Positions 1-9,093 are shown, counted from the first letter of the stretch. The stretch: DNA of 10,377 nucleotides from Spirochaeta sp. (GCA_030590585.1 JAUUYD010000037.1:1-10377); one strand, 5' to 3'. Numbers and translations are program-made. Notes: a model not told the origin generated them from the sequence alone.

Positions 1-400
1 GTTCCTCTGAACATATTTGCTCAGGTTCTTTTACCGGAAACTCTTTAGTTACGTCAGCAGGTATTTTCATCTTTTCCATTTTAATTTCCGACTTTCGTTT
101 TTTCTCCACAACAACCCTGATACGCTTAATTTCAAGATCCGGGTATTTACCCCGGATTGCTTTTAAGAGACCTTCCTGACGCATTCGAATCTGCTGAGAC
201 CAGATAGGATGATCTGTTTCCAAAATCAGCACATTGTTGATTATGTCCCTGGGAATTACATGCATGGCCGTTTTTTCTCCGGCAATTTTCTCCCAACCTG
301 AAAAAAAATGCCTGTACTCTTCGGCATTTTCCGGCAACAGCCGGTCAAAAAGGCTTTTCAGGACATCACCGGCTCGGCTGAACTCATTTTCATCGTTCAT
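1..400 (-). CDS. dciA: DUF721 / DciA-like helicase-loading protein, C-terminus cut off by the window edge
   Basis: This reading frame stays open to the left edge, so about 133 residues are visible and the end is missing. The start is ATG at 400-398, preceded by GGAG six bases upstream inside recF. The start overlaps the recF end by 11 nt, which suggests translational coupling. Visible features fit the DUF721 family: a helical N-terminus, then W-x-KIAG, a conserved H-x-x-P, and a strand plus helix around DHPIWSQQIRMRQEGLL. This is followed by a Lys-rich stretch and what looks like a disordered tail. DUF721 members (DciA) interact with the replicative helicase DnaB and assist its loading in bacteria lacking DnaC or DnaI. 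The position behind dnaA-dnaN-recF fits that role. Family assignment is by motif resemblance; function in this organism is inferred. Confidence 0.8.
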   Translation of the reverse strand, partial: MNDENEFSRAGDVLKSLFDRLLPENAEEYRHFFSGWEKIAGEKTAMHVIPRDIINNVLILETDHPIWSQQIRMRQEGLLKAIRGKYPDLEIKRIRVVVEKKRKSEIKMEKMKIPADVTKEFPVKEPEQICSEE

Positions 401-1469
401 GTAACGCTCCGTCCCGCAACTCGTAGGTTAGAGAATCCTCACCTATTCTACCTGTTTCTTCTCCGGGAAGAAATGTGTAAAAAATCTGTTCCGCCTCGGG
501 AAGGCGGTCTCTAAACAATCTGCGGCGTCCGGGATCCAGTTCAAGCAGAACATCATCCAGGAGTAAAAGAGGTTTTCGGCCCGTTGTTACCGAATAAAAC
601 TGGGCCTGGGCCACACGCAGTACAAGTGATAGAAGTCTTTGCTGCCCCGTCGAGGCGCTTTTTGCAAAATCCCGGCTGTCGGTGATGAACCGAAACCGGT
701 CACGATGCGGACCACTGCCGGTTGTTCCCAGAGCTAGGTCTATTTCCTTTTTTTCTTTGAGTTTATCCATCACCTGGGCTGTTGATCGTGCTTCCCCCCA
801 GGACGGTCTGTAAATAAGAGAAATATCTTCCTCAAGACCGGAAACATCTTTGAATAAAGGGGTGAATATTCTGCCGAACTCCCTTGTTAACGATTCCCGC
901 CGCTCTGTTACAGCCAATCCCGCAAAGGCCAATTGTTCACCATAATGATCAAGTAACGCTGTTTTCCGGGTTTTAAGCAGGTGGTTTCTTTCTTTCAGGA
1001 GTTTTTTATACCGCCTGATCTGATCAATATACAAAGGGTCATGAAGACTCAATGTCTGGTCCATGAACCATCGCCGCCTTTCAGGCGGGCCTCCGGCAAA
1101 AAGAAAATCTTCATGGGCAAACACAATGACGGGAATACGTCTTAAGAGTTCTTTTCTATCGTTAACAGTTTTCCCGTGAAGACGAATGGACTTTACCCCG
1201 TCTTTCCAGATAACTGACAGGCGCCCTTCCGGCTCTTCCAATGTTTTAAATCGTCCATGAACGGCCATTTCCCGGGTTTTCCAGGTAACCAGGTCACGGT
1301 CCTGTCGGGTTCGAAAAGATGAACCGTAACTCAACAGGTAGAGAGCTTCGAGAAAATTTGTTTTTCCCTGACCATTTTCACCAATCAGATAGACATCATG
1401 GGCATCCAGGTTAACTTCTCCGTCTTCCAGATTCCGAAATCCGTAAAAGCGAACCGATTGGAAACCCAA
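390..1469 (-). CDS. recF: RecF, DNA replication and repair ATPase
   Basis: RecF is an SMC-like ATPase that binds single-strand/double-strand junctions and, with RecO and RecR, helps load RecA at gaps and stalled forks. The 359-residue length is normal. Visible motifs are Walker A GENGQGKT (residues 30-37), GPHRDR (253-258), the ABC-type signature STGQQ (273-277), and Walker B LLLLDD (301-306) with the D-loop ELD just after. The start codon is TTG at 1469-1467, three bases after the dnaN stop. No other start codon lies before the conserved FRNLE motif, so this is the best start. A weak purine-rich ribosome site (GGAATAGG) overlaps the end of dnaN. It is very probably cotranscribed with dnaN and dciA. 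The identification is secure; the start is somewhat less so. Confidence 0.96.
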   Translation of the reverse strand: MGFQSVRFYGFRNLEDGEVNLDAHDVYLIGENGQGKTNFLEALYLLSYGSSFRTRQDRDLVTWKTREMAVHGRFKTLEEPEGRLSVIWKDGVKSIRLHGKTVNDRKELLRRIPVIVFAHEDFLFAGGPPERRRWFMDQTLSLHDPLYIDQIRRYKKLLKERNHLLKTRKTALLDHYGEQLAFAGLAVTERRESLTREFGRIFTPLFKDVSGLEEDISLIYRPSWGEARSTAQVMDKLKEKKEIDLALGTTGSGPHRDRFRFITDSRDFAKSASTGQQRLLSLVLRVAQAQFYSVTTGRKPLLLLDDVLLELDPGRRRLFRDRLPEAEQIFYTFLPGEETGRIGEDSLTYELRDGALHER

Positions 1470-1472
1470 AAC

Positions 1473-2576
1473 CTATTCCATCTGCATCGGCATCACGATG
1501 TGAAAATAACTGGCTTCCGGAACAGAAACCATGGTTATGGCTTTGTTTGTTTCGGTAAATTTCAAAATTACTTCGTCCTCCTCAATAACCTTGAGAGGAT
1601 CGGAAAGATAAACATGGTTCAGAGCAAATTTCGATTCCGGGCCTTCATAATTACAATGGATACTTTCTTCTGCTTCACCAATTTCACTTTCGTCTGATTT
1701 CAGATTAAGGTTTTCACCGCTTACCGAAAGGAAAACCCTTTTGGATTTATGATCGGCAAGAAGTGAAACACGCCGCAAAGCGTCAATCAGCTCTGACCTA
1801 TTCACTTTCACCTCAAACTCCTGGTTATCCGGAATAACCCTGGAATAATTTGGAAATTGGCCGTCTATCAACGTACTGGTGACTTTCTGGTTGTCGAATC
1901 TGATGAAAAGAATCTTATCGGCAACGGCAATTTTGAGTTCACCTTCACCGGATGCCAGTTTCCTGACAAGATTAAGAACTTTAGGAGGAATTATTATTCC
2001 CTCAAATTCAGGAACTTCGCCTTCAGGGGCATTTGAAATATAGCTTAAACGTCTTCCATCAGTTGCAACCATGATCAACCGGTCTTCACTCTTTTCCATG
2101 AACACGCCATTCATGAAATAACGTGTTTCATCATCACTTATGGCAAAAATTGTCTGTTCTACCATGCCGATGAAATCTTTTTGGGGAAGAGAGAAAAAGG
2201 AAGCTTCATCCGTATCGGGTATTTCGGGAAACTTGTCTGCAGAAATACTGTGAAGATGGAAATTGATATTCTTTCCATCGGTTATGGCTAAACGATCCCC
2301 ATCATCCTGAATAAAACGAACTTCACCATCAGGAAGAGTTCTGAGAATTCCCAGAAGCTTGTCGCAGAACACTGTTGTGTTTCCCGGTGTTTCAACAACA
2401 ACAGGAATTCTGGTTTCAAAACTAACCTTGAGATCTGTCGCCTTGATGGTTAGAGCATCTCCCTCGGCCTCAAGTAGCACATTGGAAAGAATTGAAAGGG
2501 CATTGCGGGAGGCGATAATCTCCTGAGCAACAGAAATTTCTTTAAGTATAACATTCTTGTCACAGCTGAACCGCAT
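1473..2576 (-). CDS. dnaN: DNA polymerase III beta sliding clamp
   Basis: DnaN forms the ring-shaped dimer that tethers DNA polymerase III to DNA and serves as a binding hub for many repair and replication proteins. The protein is 367 residues from the chosen ATG, close to the family's usual length, and consists of three clamp domains of about 120 residues. Diagnostic motifs are ATDGRRL (171-177), LIDGQFPNYSRVIP (236-249) and the C-terminal VMPMQME, which forms part of the partner-binding pocket region. The start at 2576-2574 is chosen because GGAGGAA lies six bases upstream and the protein then begins MRFSCDK. The reading frame extends 15 codons further upstream, but without a comparable ribosome site or conserved residues. 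recF follows after 3 nt. The 304-bp spacer upstream contains the candidate replication origin. Confidence 0.97.
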   Translation of the reverse strand: MRFSCDKNVILKEISVAQEIIASRNALSILSNVLLEAEGDALTIKATDLKVSFETRIPVVVETPGNTTVFCDKLLGILRTLPDGEVRFIQDDGDRLAITDGKNINFHLHSISADKFPEIPDTDEASFFSLPQKDFIGMVEQTIFAISDDETRYFMNGVFMEKSEDRLIMVATDGRRLSYISNAPEGEVPEFEGIIIPPKVLNLVRKLASGEGELKIAVADKILFIRFDNQKVTSTLIDGQFPNYSRVIPDNQEFEVKVNRSELIDALRRVSLLADHKSKRVFLSVSGENLNLKSDESEIGEAEESIHCNYEGPESKFALNHVYLSDPLKVIEEDEVILKFTETNKAITMVSVPEASYFHIVMPMQME

Positions 2577-2664
2577 AGTGTTCCTCCACGTCGATAATAA
2601 TGGGAATTCACTCATGGGCACAAGTAAGAATTACAGCTATAGGAGTCTTTTCCCACAGACCCTC

Positions 2665-2690
2665 TTATTACTTAATATATAAATTTAATA
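2665..2690. other. A/T-rich putative DNA unwinding element
   Basis: Of 26 bases only one (C at 2671) is not A or T. The stretch directly adjoins the TAG triplets on their 5' side. This is where melting is expected in the known arrangement of A/T-rich DNA, DnaA-trio and DnaA box. Melting itself is inferred. Confidence 0.7.
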
Positions 2691-2708
2691 CAGTAGTAGT
2701 AGTAGTAG
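2691..2708 (+). repeat. DnaA-trio element: CAG followed by five TAG triplets
   Basis: CAG (2691-2693) is followed by (TAG)5 (2694-2708), then GG, then TC, then the DnaA box TGTGGATAT. The described DnaA-trio consensus is 3'-[G/A]A[T/C]-5', that is 5'-[T/C]A[G/A]-3', so all six triplets match. It is read toward a GC step and a DnaA box in this same orientation. DnaA is known to engage such trios as single-stranded DNA and so stretch one strand open. A simple triplet microsatellite is the alternative, but the position and phase make that unlikely. Confidence 0.82.
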
Positions 2709-2712
2709 GGTC

Positions 2713-2721
2713 TGTGGATAT
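2713..2721 (-). promoter_or_regulatory. DnaA box beside the DnaA-trio
   Basis: The plus strand reads TGTGGATAT, the reverse complement of ATATCCACA. This is one mismatch from the consensus TTATCCACA. It sits four bases after the last TAG triplet, the expected place for the box that anchors DnaA before it extends along the trio. Confidence 0.75.
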
Positions 2722-2804
2722 GGGGAAAATAGAGTTATTTGTATACTCCTGCAATATTTAAGCCTGGGGATGATCTGGGGAAGAACTGTTTTTTTAAAGG
2801 GGGT

Positions 2805-2813
2805 TTATGCACA
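2805..2813 (+). promoter_or_regulatory. DnaA box in the dnaN/dnaA spacer
   Basis: TTATGCACA matches the relaxed consensus TTATNCACA in full and is one mismatch from TTATCCACA. It is about 90 bp from the trio-associated box and in the opposite orientation. Weaker boxes nearby include TCTTCCACA (2833-2841). Confidence 0.55.
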
Positions 2814-2880
2814 TATTCAGAAAGTTGATTTTTCTTCCACAAAGAATTCACAGATAATGAAGTTTTTTCCCCAATTTTTC

Positions 2881-4263
2881 CTAACCGTTTTCTTTCACAG
2901 AACGTATGAGTTCTCCAACAGTCGGCTCCAGGGTAGGATCCCCTTTCATCCGATCTTCAATTCTTGTACATGAATGCATAACGGTTGTATGGTCCCGCCC
3001 TCCGAATTCAAGCCCAATTTCTGTAGTTGAGTAATCGGTGATTTCTCTGATGATAAACATGGCAACCTGACGGGGGAACGTAACTTGTTTAGTTCTTTTT
3101 TTACCCTTGAGATCGGCAGGGGTGACATTGAAATATTCCGAAACTACACGTTGAACCCTGTCTATGGTGATATTTGCGGTGAGAGTACTTGAAAAAGTGC
3201 CTTTCAGCTGCTGCTGTGCCACCTCTACAGTAATTTTTTTTCCAACAAGATCGGCATAAGCAACCATTTTGGTCAGAGATGATTCCAGATCCCGGATATT
3301 AGTCGTGATGTTCCTGGCTATCAGTTCCAGAACCTCATCGGGGATGGTTATGGATATGGTTTCCAGTTTTTTACGGAGAATGGCATAACGTGTTTCAAAA
3401 TTAGGCGGCTGAAGATCAACATTCAAACCCCTTTCAAAACGGCTTTTAAGACGGTCGGTAAAATTACGTAATTCAGAAGGGGGACGATCACAGGTGAAAA
3501 CCAGTTGTTTTTTGGCGTCATAAAGGGCGTTAAAGGTATGAAACAGTTCTTCCTGAGTTTCTTTTTTATTCTGAAGATCGTGAATGTCATCGATGAGTAA
3601 AACGTCCACTTTTCTGTATTTGTTTTTAAATTGACTCTGGGTTTCACTTTTAATGGAATGAATAAATTCATTAATGAAAGTTTCTGCGGTGATATAAACT
3701 ACTTTTTTTTCCATCATGGAGTAGTGAATTGAGTTTCCGATTGACTGCATTAAATGGGTTTTCCCCAAACCGACACCACCGTAAATCAGGAATGGATTGT
3801 ATGCTCCTCCGGGATTGGTACCAATGGCCTGGGCGGCACTGGCGGCAAAAGAGTTGTTGTTTCCGATAACAAAACCATCGAAATCATAATCTCCGCGCAG
3901 CTGTCGATGAGGTCTTCGTTCTTCGGGAACAGAAGACGAACGACTCTCGGAAATATTTGCTGCAGCTTTTTTTTCAACAGTTTGTACCTGAGATTGCTGT
4001 TTATTCTTCCTTATCTCAAAATTTATTGTCATTGAAGAACCTGTGAGATCGTGAAGTTTGGAAATCAGTATCTTCAGGTATCTTTGTTTTACCTGATCTC
4101 TGTAGAAATTAGAGGGAATACCAAGGGTGAGAGTATCACCGTCTCCTCTGATAAACTCCATGTTGCGGAACCACATGTCATGTTCCTGTTCAGAGAGATC
4201 GCCTTCAGCTATCAGCTGCCGGACTGTTTCTGTCCAGAATAAGTTGTAGTCACTGCTGCTCAT
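2881..4263 (-). CDS. dnaA: Chromosomal replication initiator DnaA
   Basis: DnaA is the AAA+ ATPase that binds DnaA boxes, forms a filament at the origin, melts it, and recruits the helicase. From the chosen ATG the protein has 460 residues, the usual length. Domain I (about 5-85) precedes a variable Gln/Ser-rich linker. Domain III carries Walker A GGVGLGKT (162-169), Walker B VLLIDD (221-226) and the arginine-finger region DRLKSRFERG. Domain IV ends with the DnaA-box recognition signature GGRDHTTVMH (421-430), intact, so its sites should resemble the standard TTATCCACA. The start at 4263-4261 is chosen because GAGG lies six bases upstream. A TTG four codons further upstream is in frame but lies over that ribosome site. 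It is transcribed away from gyrB, with dnaN 304 bp downstream beyond the candidate origin. Confidence 0.98.
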   Translation of the reverse strand: MSSSDYNLFWTETVRQLIAEGDLSEQEHDMWFRNMEFIRGDGDTLTLGIPSNFYRDQVKQRYLKILISKLHDLTGSSMTINFEIRKNKQQSQVQTVEKKAAANISESRSSSVPEERRPHRQLRGDYDFDGFVIGNNNSFAASAAQAIGTNPGGAYNPFLIYGGVGLGKTHLMQSIGNSIHYSMMEKKVVYITAETFINEFIHSIKSETQSQFKNKYRKVDVLLIDDIHDLQNKKETQEELFHTFNALYDAKKQLVFTCDRPPSELRNFTDRLKSRFERGLNVDLQPPNFETRYAILRKKLETISITIPDEVLELIARNITTNIRDLESSLTKMVAYADLVGKKITVEVAQQQLKGTFSSTLTANITIDRVQRVVSEYFNVTPADLKGKKRTKQVTFPRQVAMFIIREITDYSTTEIGLEFGGRDHTTVMHSCTRIEDRMKGDPTLEPTVGELIRSVKENG

Positions 4264-4288
4264 ACGAATCCTCAAAACTTAAAGACAT

Positions 4289-4318
4289 ATTACATATATA
4301 ATTATTATCATTATTCAA
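4289..4318 (-). promoter_or_regulatory. Possible dnaA promoter
   Basis: On the minus strand, TTGAAT (4318-4313) and TGTAAT (4294-4289) are 18 bp apart. They match the sigma-70 -35 and -10 consensus at 4 of 6 and 5 of 6 positions, and would give a leader of about 20 nt before the dnaA ATG. The surrounding DNA is very A/T-rich, so chance matches are easy. A perfect TATAAT on the same strand (4347-4342) lacks a good -35 but lies just downstream of a DnaA-like box, and is an alternative. Confidence 0.35.
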
Positions 4319-4367
4319 GAGAAAATCCGAATCCGGATAGAATTATATATCAGATGTTTTTATCATA

Positions 4368-4376
4368 ATATCCACA
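4368..4376 (+). promoter_or_regulatory. DnaA-like box upstream of dnaA
   Basis: ATATCCACA has one mismatch to TTATCCACA. It is the same nonamer as the box beside the DnaA-trio, read on the other strand. It lies about 105 bp upstream of the dnaA start and 20 bp upstream of a TATAAT hexamer directed toward dnaA, so DnaA could repress its own gene here. Autoregulation is inferred. Confidence 0.5.
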
Positions 4377-4421
4377 TGCCTTTCATCACAAGGGTTAATC
4401 ATCCCGGGAATGCCTTCCAAC

Positions 4422-4450
4422 TGGACTTTTCAGCTGAAAAATGGTAAATT
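4422..4450 (+). promoter_or_regulatory. Possible gyrB promoter
   Basis: TGGACT (4422-4427) and TAAATT (4445-4450) are 17 bp apart, each matching the sigma-70 consensus at 4 of 6 positions. A better -10 hexamer, TATATT (4450-4455), overlaps, with TTTTCA (4427-4432) as its 17-bp-spaced -35. Either would start transcription 25-35 bases before gyrB. The exact promoter cannot be fixed from sequence. Confidence 0.35.
4427..4440. repeat. 14-bp perfect palindrome at the gyrB promoter
   Basis: TTTTCAGCTGAAAA reads identically on both strands. It lies between the candidate -35 and -10 elements of gyrB, about 50 bp before its start codon, where an operator would act. No regulator is identified. A/T-rich ends make shorter palindromes common, but 14 perfect bases are less so. 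Confidence 0.5.
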
Positions 4451-4479
4451 ATATTGTCTTCTTTTTTCAGGACACATAA

Positions 4480-6390
<1,911 letters not shown>

Positions 6391-6407
6391 GAGGTGAAGA
6401 GACAATT

Positions 6408-6470
6408 ATGAAAAAAACACGTAGTTACAGCGCATGTTATATGCAAATTTTAGGAGCATCTTGTGGGTGA
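6408..6470 (+). CDS. Possible 20-residue ORF linking gyrB and gyrA
   Basis: ATG at 6408 opens a 20-codon frame ([20 protein letters not shown]) ending with TGA at 6468-6470, eight bases inside gyrA. A purine-rich stretch (AAGAGGTGAAGAGA, 6389-6402) precedes it. Ribosomes ending there would terminate across the gyrA GTG start, so the ORF could couple gyrA translation to its own. Similar short ORFs arise by chance and no conserved family is recognised, so this is listed as tentative. Confidence 0.22.
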   Translation: MKKTRSYSACYMQILGASCG

Positions 6471-9021
6471 ACAGCAGGGTCAGGTTATTCCTATAGCCAT
6501 TGAGGATGAAGTAAAAGAATCCTATCTGAATTACGCGATGTCCGTTATTGTCAGCCGGGCGCTGCCGGATGTCCGGGATGGTCTGAAGCCGGTACACAGG
6601 CGGATTCTCTACTCGATGAGTGAAATGGGTCTCCGACACGATCGTCCCTACAAGAAATGCGGGCGTATAGTCGGTGACGTTCTTGGTAAATATCATCCCC
6701 ATGGTGACCAGTCGATTTATGACGCTCTGGTTCGATTGGCTCAGGATTTTTCTCTTCGTGTCCCTCTGGTACAGGGCCAGGGAAACTTCGGTTCTGTTGA
6801 CGGCGACCCGCCGGCAGCAATGAGATACACCGAAGCCCGTCTTGCCGCTATGGCTGAAGACATGCTTCGGGATATCAAGAAAGAAACGGTTGATTTCGGT
6901 CCAAACTACGACGATTCCATGACAGAGCCAACGGTACTTCCTGCGGCAATCCCCAATCTCTTGGTAAACGGGGCCAGCGGCATTGCCGTTGGAATGGCCA
7001 CGAATATGGCCCCGCACAACCTTAGAGAAGTTTCTGCTGCCGTTGCCGCGTTAATAGACAATCCCGAAATTGCGATTGAAGGTCTGCTGGAGCACGTCAC
7101 CGGACCGGATTTTCCAACAGCAGGTATTGTCTTTGGCCGCACAGGTTACAAACTTGCGGCCCACACGGGTAAAGGGAAGGTTGCAATCAGAGCCCGGTAT
7201 CACCTGGAAGAGCGCAGTGCCGATAAAGAGTCAATTATTGTTACCGAGCTTCCTTATCAGGTTAACAAGGCCAACCTGATTATTCGAATCGCGGAGCTGG
7301 TGAGAGAAAAAAAAATAGATGGAATATCTGACCTTCGGGATGAATCCGACCGTGATGGAATGAGAATGGTGATTGAGCTTAAGCGCGGCGCCAGTCCCAA
7401 GGTGGTTTTGAATCATCTGTTTACACACACCTCGCTCCAGGTGAATTTCAGCATCAATAACCTGGCACTTGTCGACGGCAGGCCAAAACTGCTTAACCTC
7501 AAAGATCTTCTAAGTGAGTTTGTAAAACACCGGCAGGTAGTTATACGCCGACGAAGTGACTTTGAACTGGCCAAGGCAAAGAGCCGGGAACACATACTTA
7601 TAGGGTTAAAAACGGCTCTTGAAAACATCGATGAAATTGTAGAAATTATCAAGAAATCTCAAACCGTCGTTATGGCCAGGGCCAATCTGATGGCCCGTTT
7701 CGATTTTTCCGAGAAACAGGCTCAGGCGATTCTCGATCTCAGGCTTCAAAAGCTGACAAGTCTGGAAACACAGAAAATTCTGGATGAATTGGAAGAGATC
7801 AAGGTTACCATAGCCTATCTTGAAGATCTGCTGGCCAATGAGTTTAAAATACTTGATGTCGTCAAGGAAGAAACCCTGGAGATATCGGAAAAGTACGGAA
7901 CCGACAGGGCAACAGAAATCAACCCTGAAGAAGTCATACAGGTCAACATTGAAGATCTCATTGTCGAAGAAGAGATGATTGTAGTGATATCCAACCGCGG
8001 TTTTATTAAAAGAATCGCGGCAAGTGAATACAGGGAGCAAAGCAGGGGAGGGAACGGTGCAAAAACAAGCGACCTTAAAGAGGACGACTTCATAGAGCAT
8101 GTTTTTCTGGCATCAACCCACAGTTACATTCTTTTTGTCACTTCCGCCGGCAAGGCTTACTGGATCAAGGTTTTTGAGATTCCCGAAGGATCCCGTATAA
8201 GCCGGGGAAAACATCTGCGGATGATTTTCGAGTTTGAAAAAGAGGAAGATATTACCGCCATGGTACCTCTGGTTGAATTTGATGAAACGACATCACTGTT
8301 CATGGCTACGAAGCAGGGCGTTGTAAAAAGAGTGGCAACATACGCATTCCGCAATGCCAGAACCCGCGGGATTATCGCTATCAACCTTGATGAGGGAGAT
8401 CGTCTGGTTACAGCAACACTGGTTAATGGCGACGAGGATGTTTTCCTATCTACCAGAAACGGGAAGGGCCTTCGGTTCCCTGAGACCAAAGTCCGCCGGA
8501 TGGGCCGGGACTCCCGCGGCGTCCGGGGAATTCGGTTGGCTGACAGCGACGAACTGATTGGCGTCTGCCCGGTACGGGAAAACGAAACAATGCTTCTGGT
8601 GTCAGAAAAAGGATACGGGAAGAGAACATACTTTGACGATTTCACCCCGCATGGAAGGGGAACCGGTGGACAGAAAGCTTACTCATCAAACGCCCGGACC
8701 GGCATGCTCATTGCGGCACTTGCAGTTAATGAAGATGACAGCTGCATTGGTATAACCGCTCAAGGGAAAGCGCTTCGATTTGCAGTAAACCAGGTTTCCA
8801 GAATGGGGAGAGCTGCATTTGGCGTACGAATACTTAACATGTCCGGAGATGATTCTGTAATTGGAATTGCCAGGCAGCCGTTTGAGGAAGAGATCATTGA
8901 AGAAGAGATGGCGGACGACAATACCCCGCAGGGCGAGAACGCTGTTCAGGAAGTTGAAAGTAATCCCGAAGAGTCAAATCCCGAAGAGCCAAACACCGAA
9001 GACGGCATGGAAATTTACTAA
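6463..9021 (+). CDS. gyrA: DNA gyrase subunit A
   Basis: GyrA cuts, passes and reseals DNA in the gyrase tetramer. The protein has 852 residues. The catalytic tyrosine is Tyr122 in [10 protein letters not shown], with Arg121 beside it. The quinolone-pocket segment reads [10 protein letters not shown] (78-87), so the position equivalent to E. coli Ser83 is Gln, while Asp87 is kept. A coiled-coil region spans about residues 370-480. The C-terminal beta-pinwheel begins near 500, with a GyrA-box of QSRGGNG (526-532) instead of the usual QRRGG[R/K]G. An acidic tail follows residue 807. The start is GTG at 6463, six bases after TAGGAG. It is downstream of gyrB in the same orientation. Gyrase rather than topoisomerase IV is supported by the GyrA-box and the gyrB linkage. 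Confidence 0.97.
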   Translation: MGEQQGQVIPIAIEDEVKESYLNYAMSVIVSRALPDVRDGLKPVHRRILYSMSEMGLRHDRPYKKCGRIVGDVLGKYHPHGDQSIYDALVRLAQDFSLRVPLVQGQGNFGSVDGDPPAAMRYTEARLAAMAEDMLRDIKKETVDFGPNYDDSMTEPTVLPAAIPNLLVNGASGIAVGMATNMAPHNLREVSAAVAALIDNPEIAIEGLLEHVTGPDFPTAGIVFGRTGYKLAAHTGKGKVAIRARYHLEERSADKESIIVTELPYQVNKANLIIRIAELVREKKIDGISDLRDESDRDGMRMVIELKRGASPKVVLNHLFTHTSLQVNFSINNLALVDGRPKLLNLKDLLSEFVKHRQVVIRRRSDFELAKAKSREHILIGLKTALENIDEIVEIIKKSQTVVMARANLMARFDFSEKQAQAILDLRLQKLTSLETQKILDELEEIKVTIAYLEDLLANEFKILDVVKEETLEISEKYGTDRATEINPEEVIQVNIEDLIVEEEMIVVISNRGFIKRIAASEYREQSRGGNGAKTSDLKEDDFIEHVFLASTHSYILFVTSAGKAYWIKVFEIPEGSRISRGKHLRMIFEFEKEEDITAMVPLVEFDETTSLFMATKQGVVKRVATYAFRNARTRGIIAINLDEGDRLVTATLVNGDEDVFLSTRNGKGLRFPETKVRRMGRDSRGVRGIRLADSDELIGVCPVRENETMLLVSEKGYGKRTYFDDFTPHGRGTGGQKAYSSNARTGMLIAALAVNEDDSCIGITAQGKALRFAVNQVSRMGRAAFGVRILNMSGDDSVIGIARQPFEEEIIEEEMADDNTPQGENAVQEVESNPEESNPEEPNTEDGMEIY
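8959..9003 (+). repeat. Three imperfect 15-bp tandem repeats in the gyrA tail
   Basis: Three in-frame units encode [10 protein letters not shown] and PNTED (residues 833-847) in the acidic C-terminal tail of GyrA. The first two units differ only in the serine codon (AGT or TCA). Such low-complexity repeats expand and contract easily. The acidic tail of E. coli GyrA is known to tune supercoiling and DNA wrapping. Confidence 0.75.
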
Positions 9022-9030
9022 AGAAGATGC

Positions 9031-9056
9031 CCTCCGGGGATCCCCACCCCCGGAGG
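9031..9056 (+). terminator. GC-rich hairpin after gyrA, possible terminator
   Basis: CCTCCGGGG (9031-9039) pairs with CCCCGGAGG (9048-9056), nine perfect base pairs with an 8-nt loop, ten bases after the gyrA stop. The bases after it are A/G-rich and there is no U tract, so it may protect the 3' end or pause polymerase rather than act as a classic intrinsic terminator. Confidence 0.5.
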
Positions 9057-9093
9057 AGGGAAAGGATTCAGCTTTGCATCAAAAGTTCTCCCG

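Larger units (their letters stand above)
2653..2717. repeat. 11-bp perfect inverted repeat enclosing the A/T-rich region
   Basis: CCACAGACCCT at 2653-2663 is the exact reverse complement of AGGGTCTGTGG at 2707-2717, with 43 bp between them. The right arm overlaps the DnaA box at 2713-2721, and the left arm overlaps a degenerate box (TTTCCCACA, 2649-2657). The enclosed DNA contains the A/T-rich stretch and most of the TAG repeats. The arms could present DnaA sites in opposite orientations or extrude as a cruciform. Confidence 0.8.
2577..2880. other. Candidate replication origin (oriC) between dnaN and dnaA
   Basis: This 304-bp spacer holds no convincing gene. It combines an A/T-rich stretch (2665-2690), TAG triplet repeats (2691-2708), a DnaA box next to them (2713-2721), an 11-bp inverted repeat enclosing all of these, a second DnaA-like box (2805-2813), and several TGGGGA-containing motifs. 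In Bacillus-type origins the unwinding element lies downstream of dnaA, before dnaN, with the same order of A/T-rich DNA, DnaA-trio, GC step and DnaA box. The sequence order is seen directly; origin function is inferred. Confidence 0.8.

Noticed and set aside
2577..2621. 15-codon N-terminal extension of dnaN
   Set aside because: The ATG at 2576 has a strong GGAGGAA site six bases upstream and gives a normal-length clamp; the extension overlaps that ribosome site.
2594..2623. Possible dnaN promoter (TTGTGC and TATTAT, 18 bp apart, minus strand)
   Set aside because: It would start transcription inside or at the ribosome-binding site, leaving no usable leader.
4264..4275. Four-codon extension of dnaA from a TTG codon
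   Set aside because: The GAGG ribosome site for the ATG at 4263 overlaps the extension, and the ATG gives normal spacing and length.
6406..7017. 203-codon minus-strand ORF over the start of gyrA
   Set aside because: It lies antisense to conserved gyrA coding sequence and its translation has no recognisable domain; a shadow frame.
7606..8100. 164-codon minus-strand ORF within gyrA
   Set aside because: Antisense to gyrA, with Phe- and Leu-rich composition typical of the complement of a coiled-coil coding region; a shadow frame.
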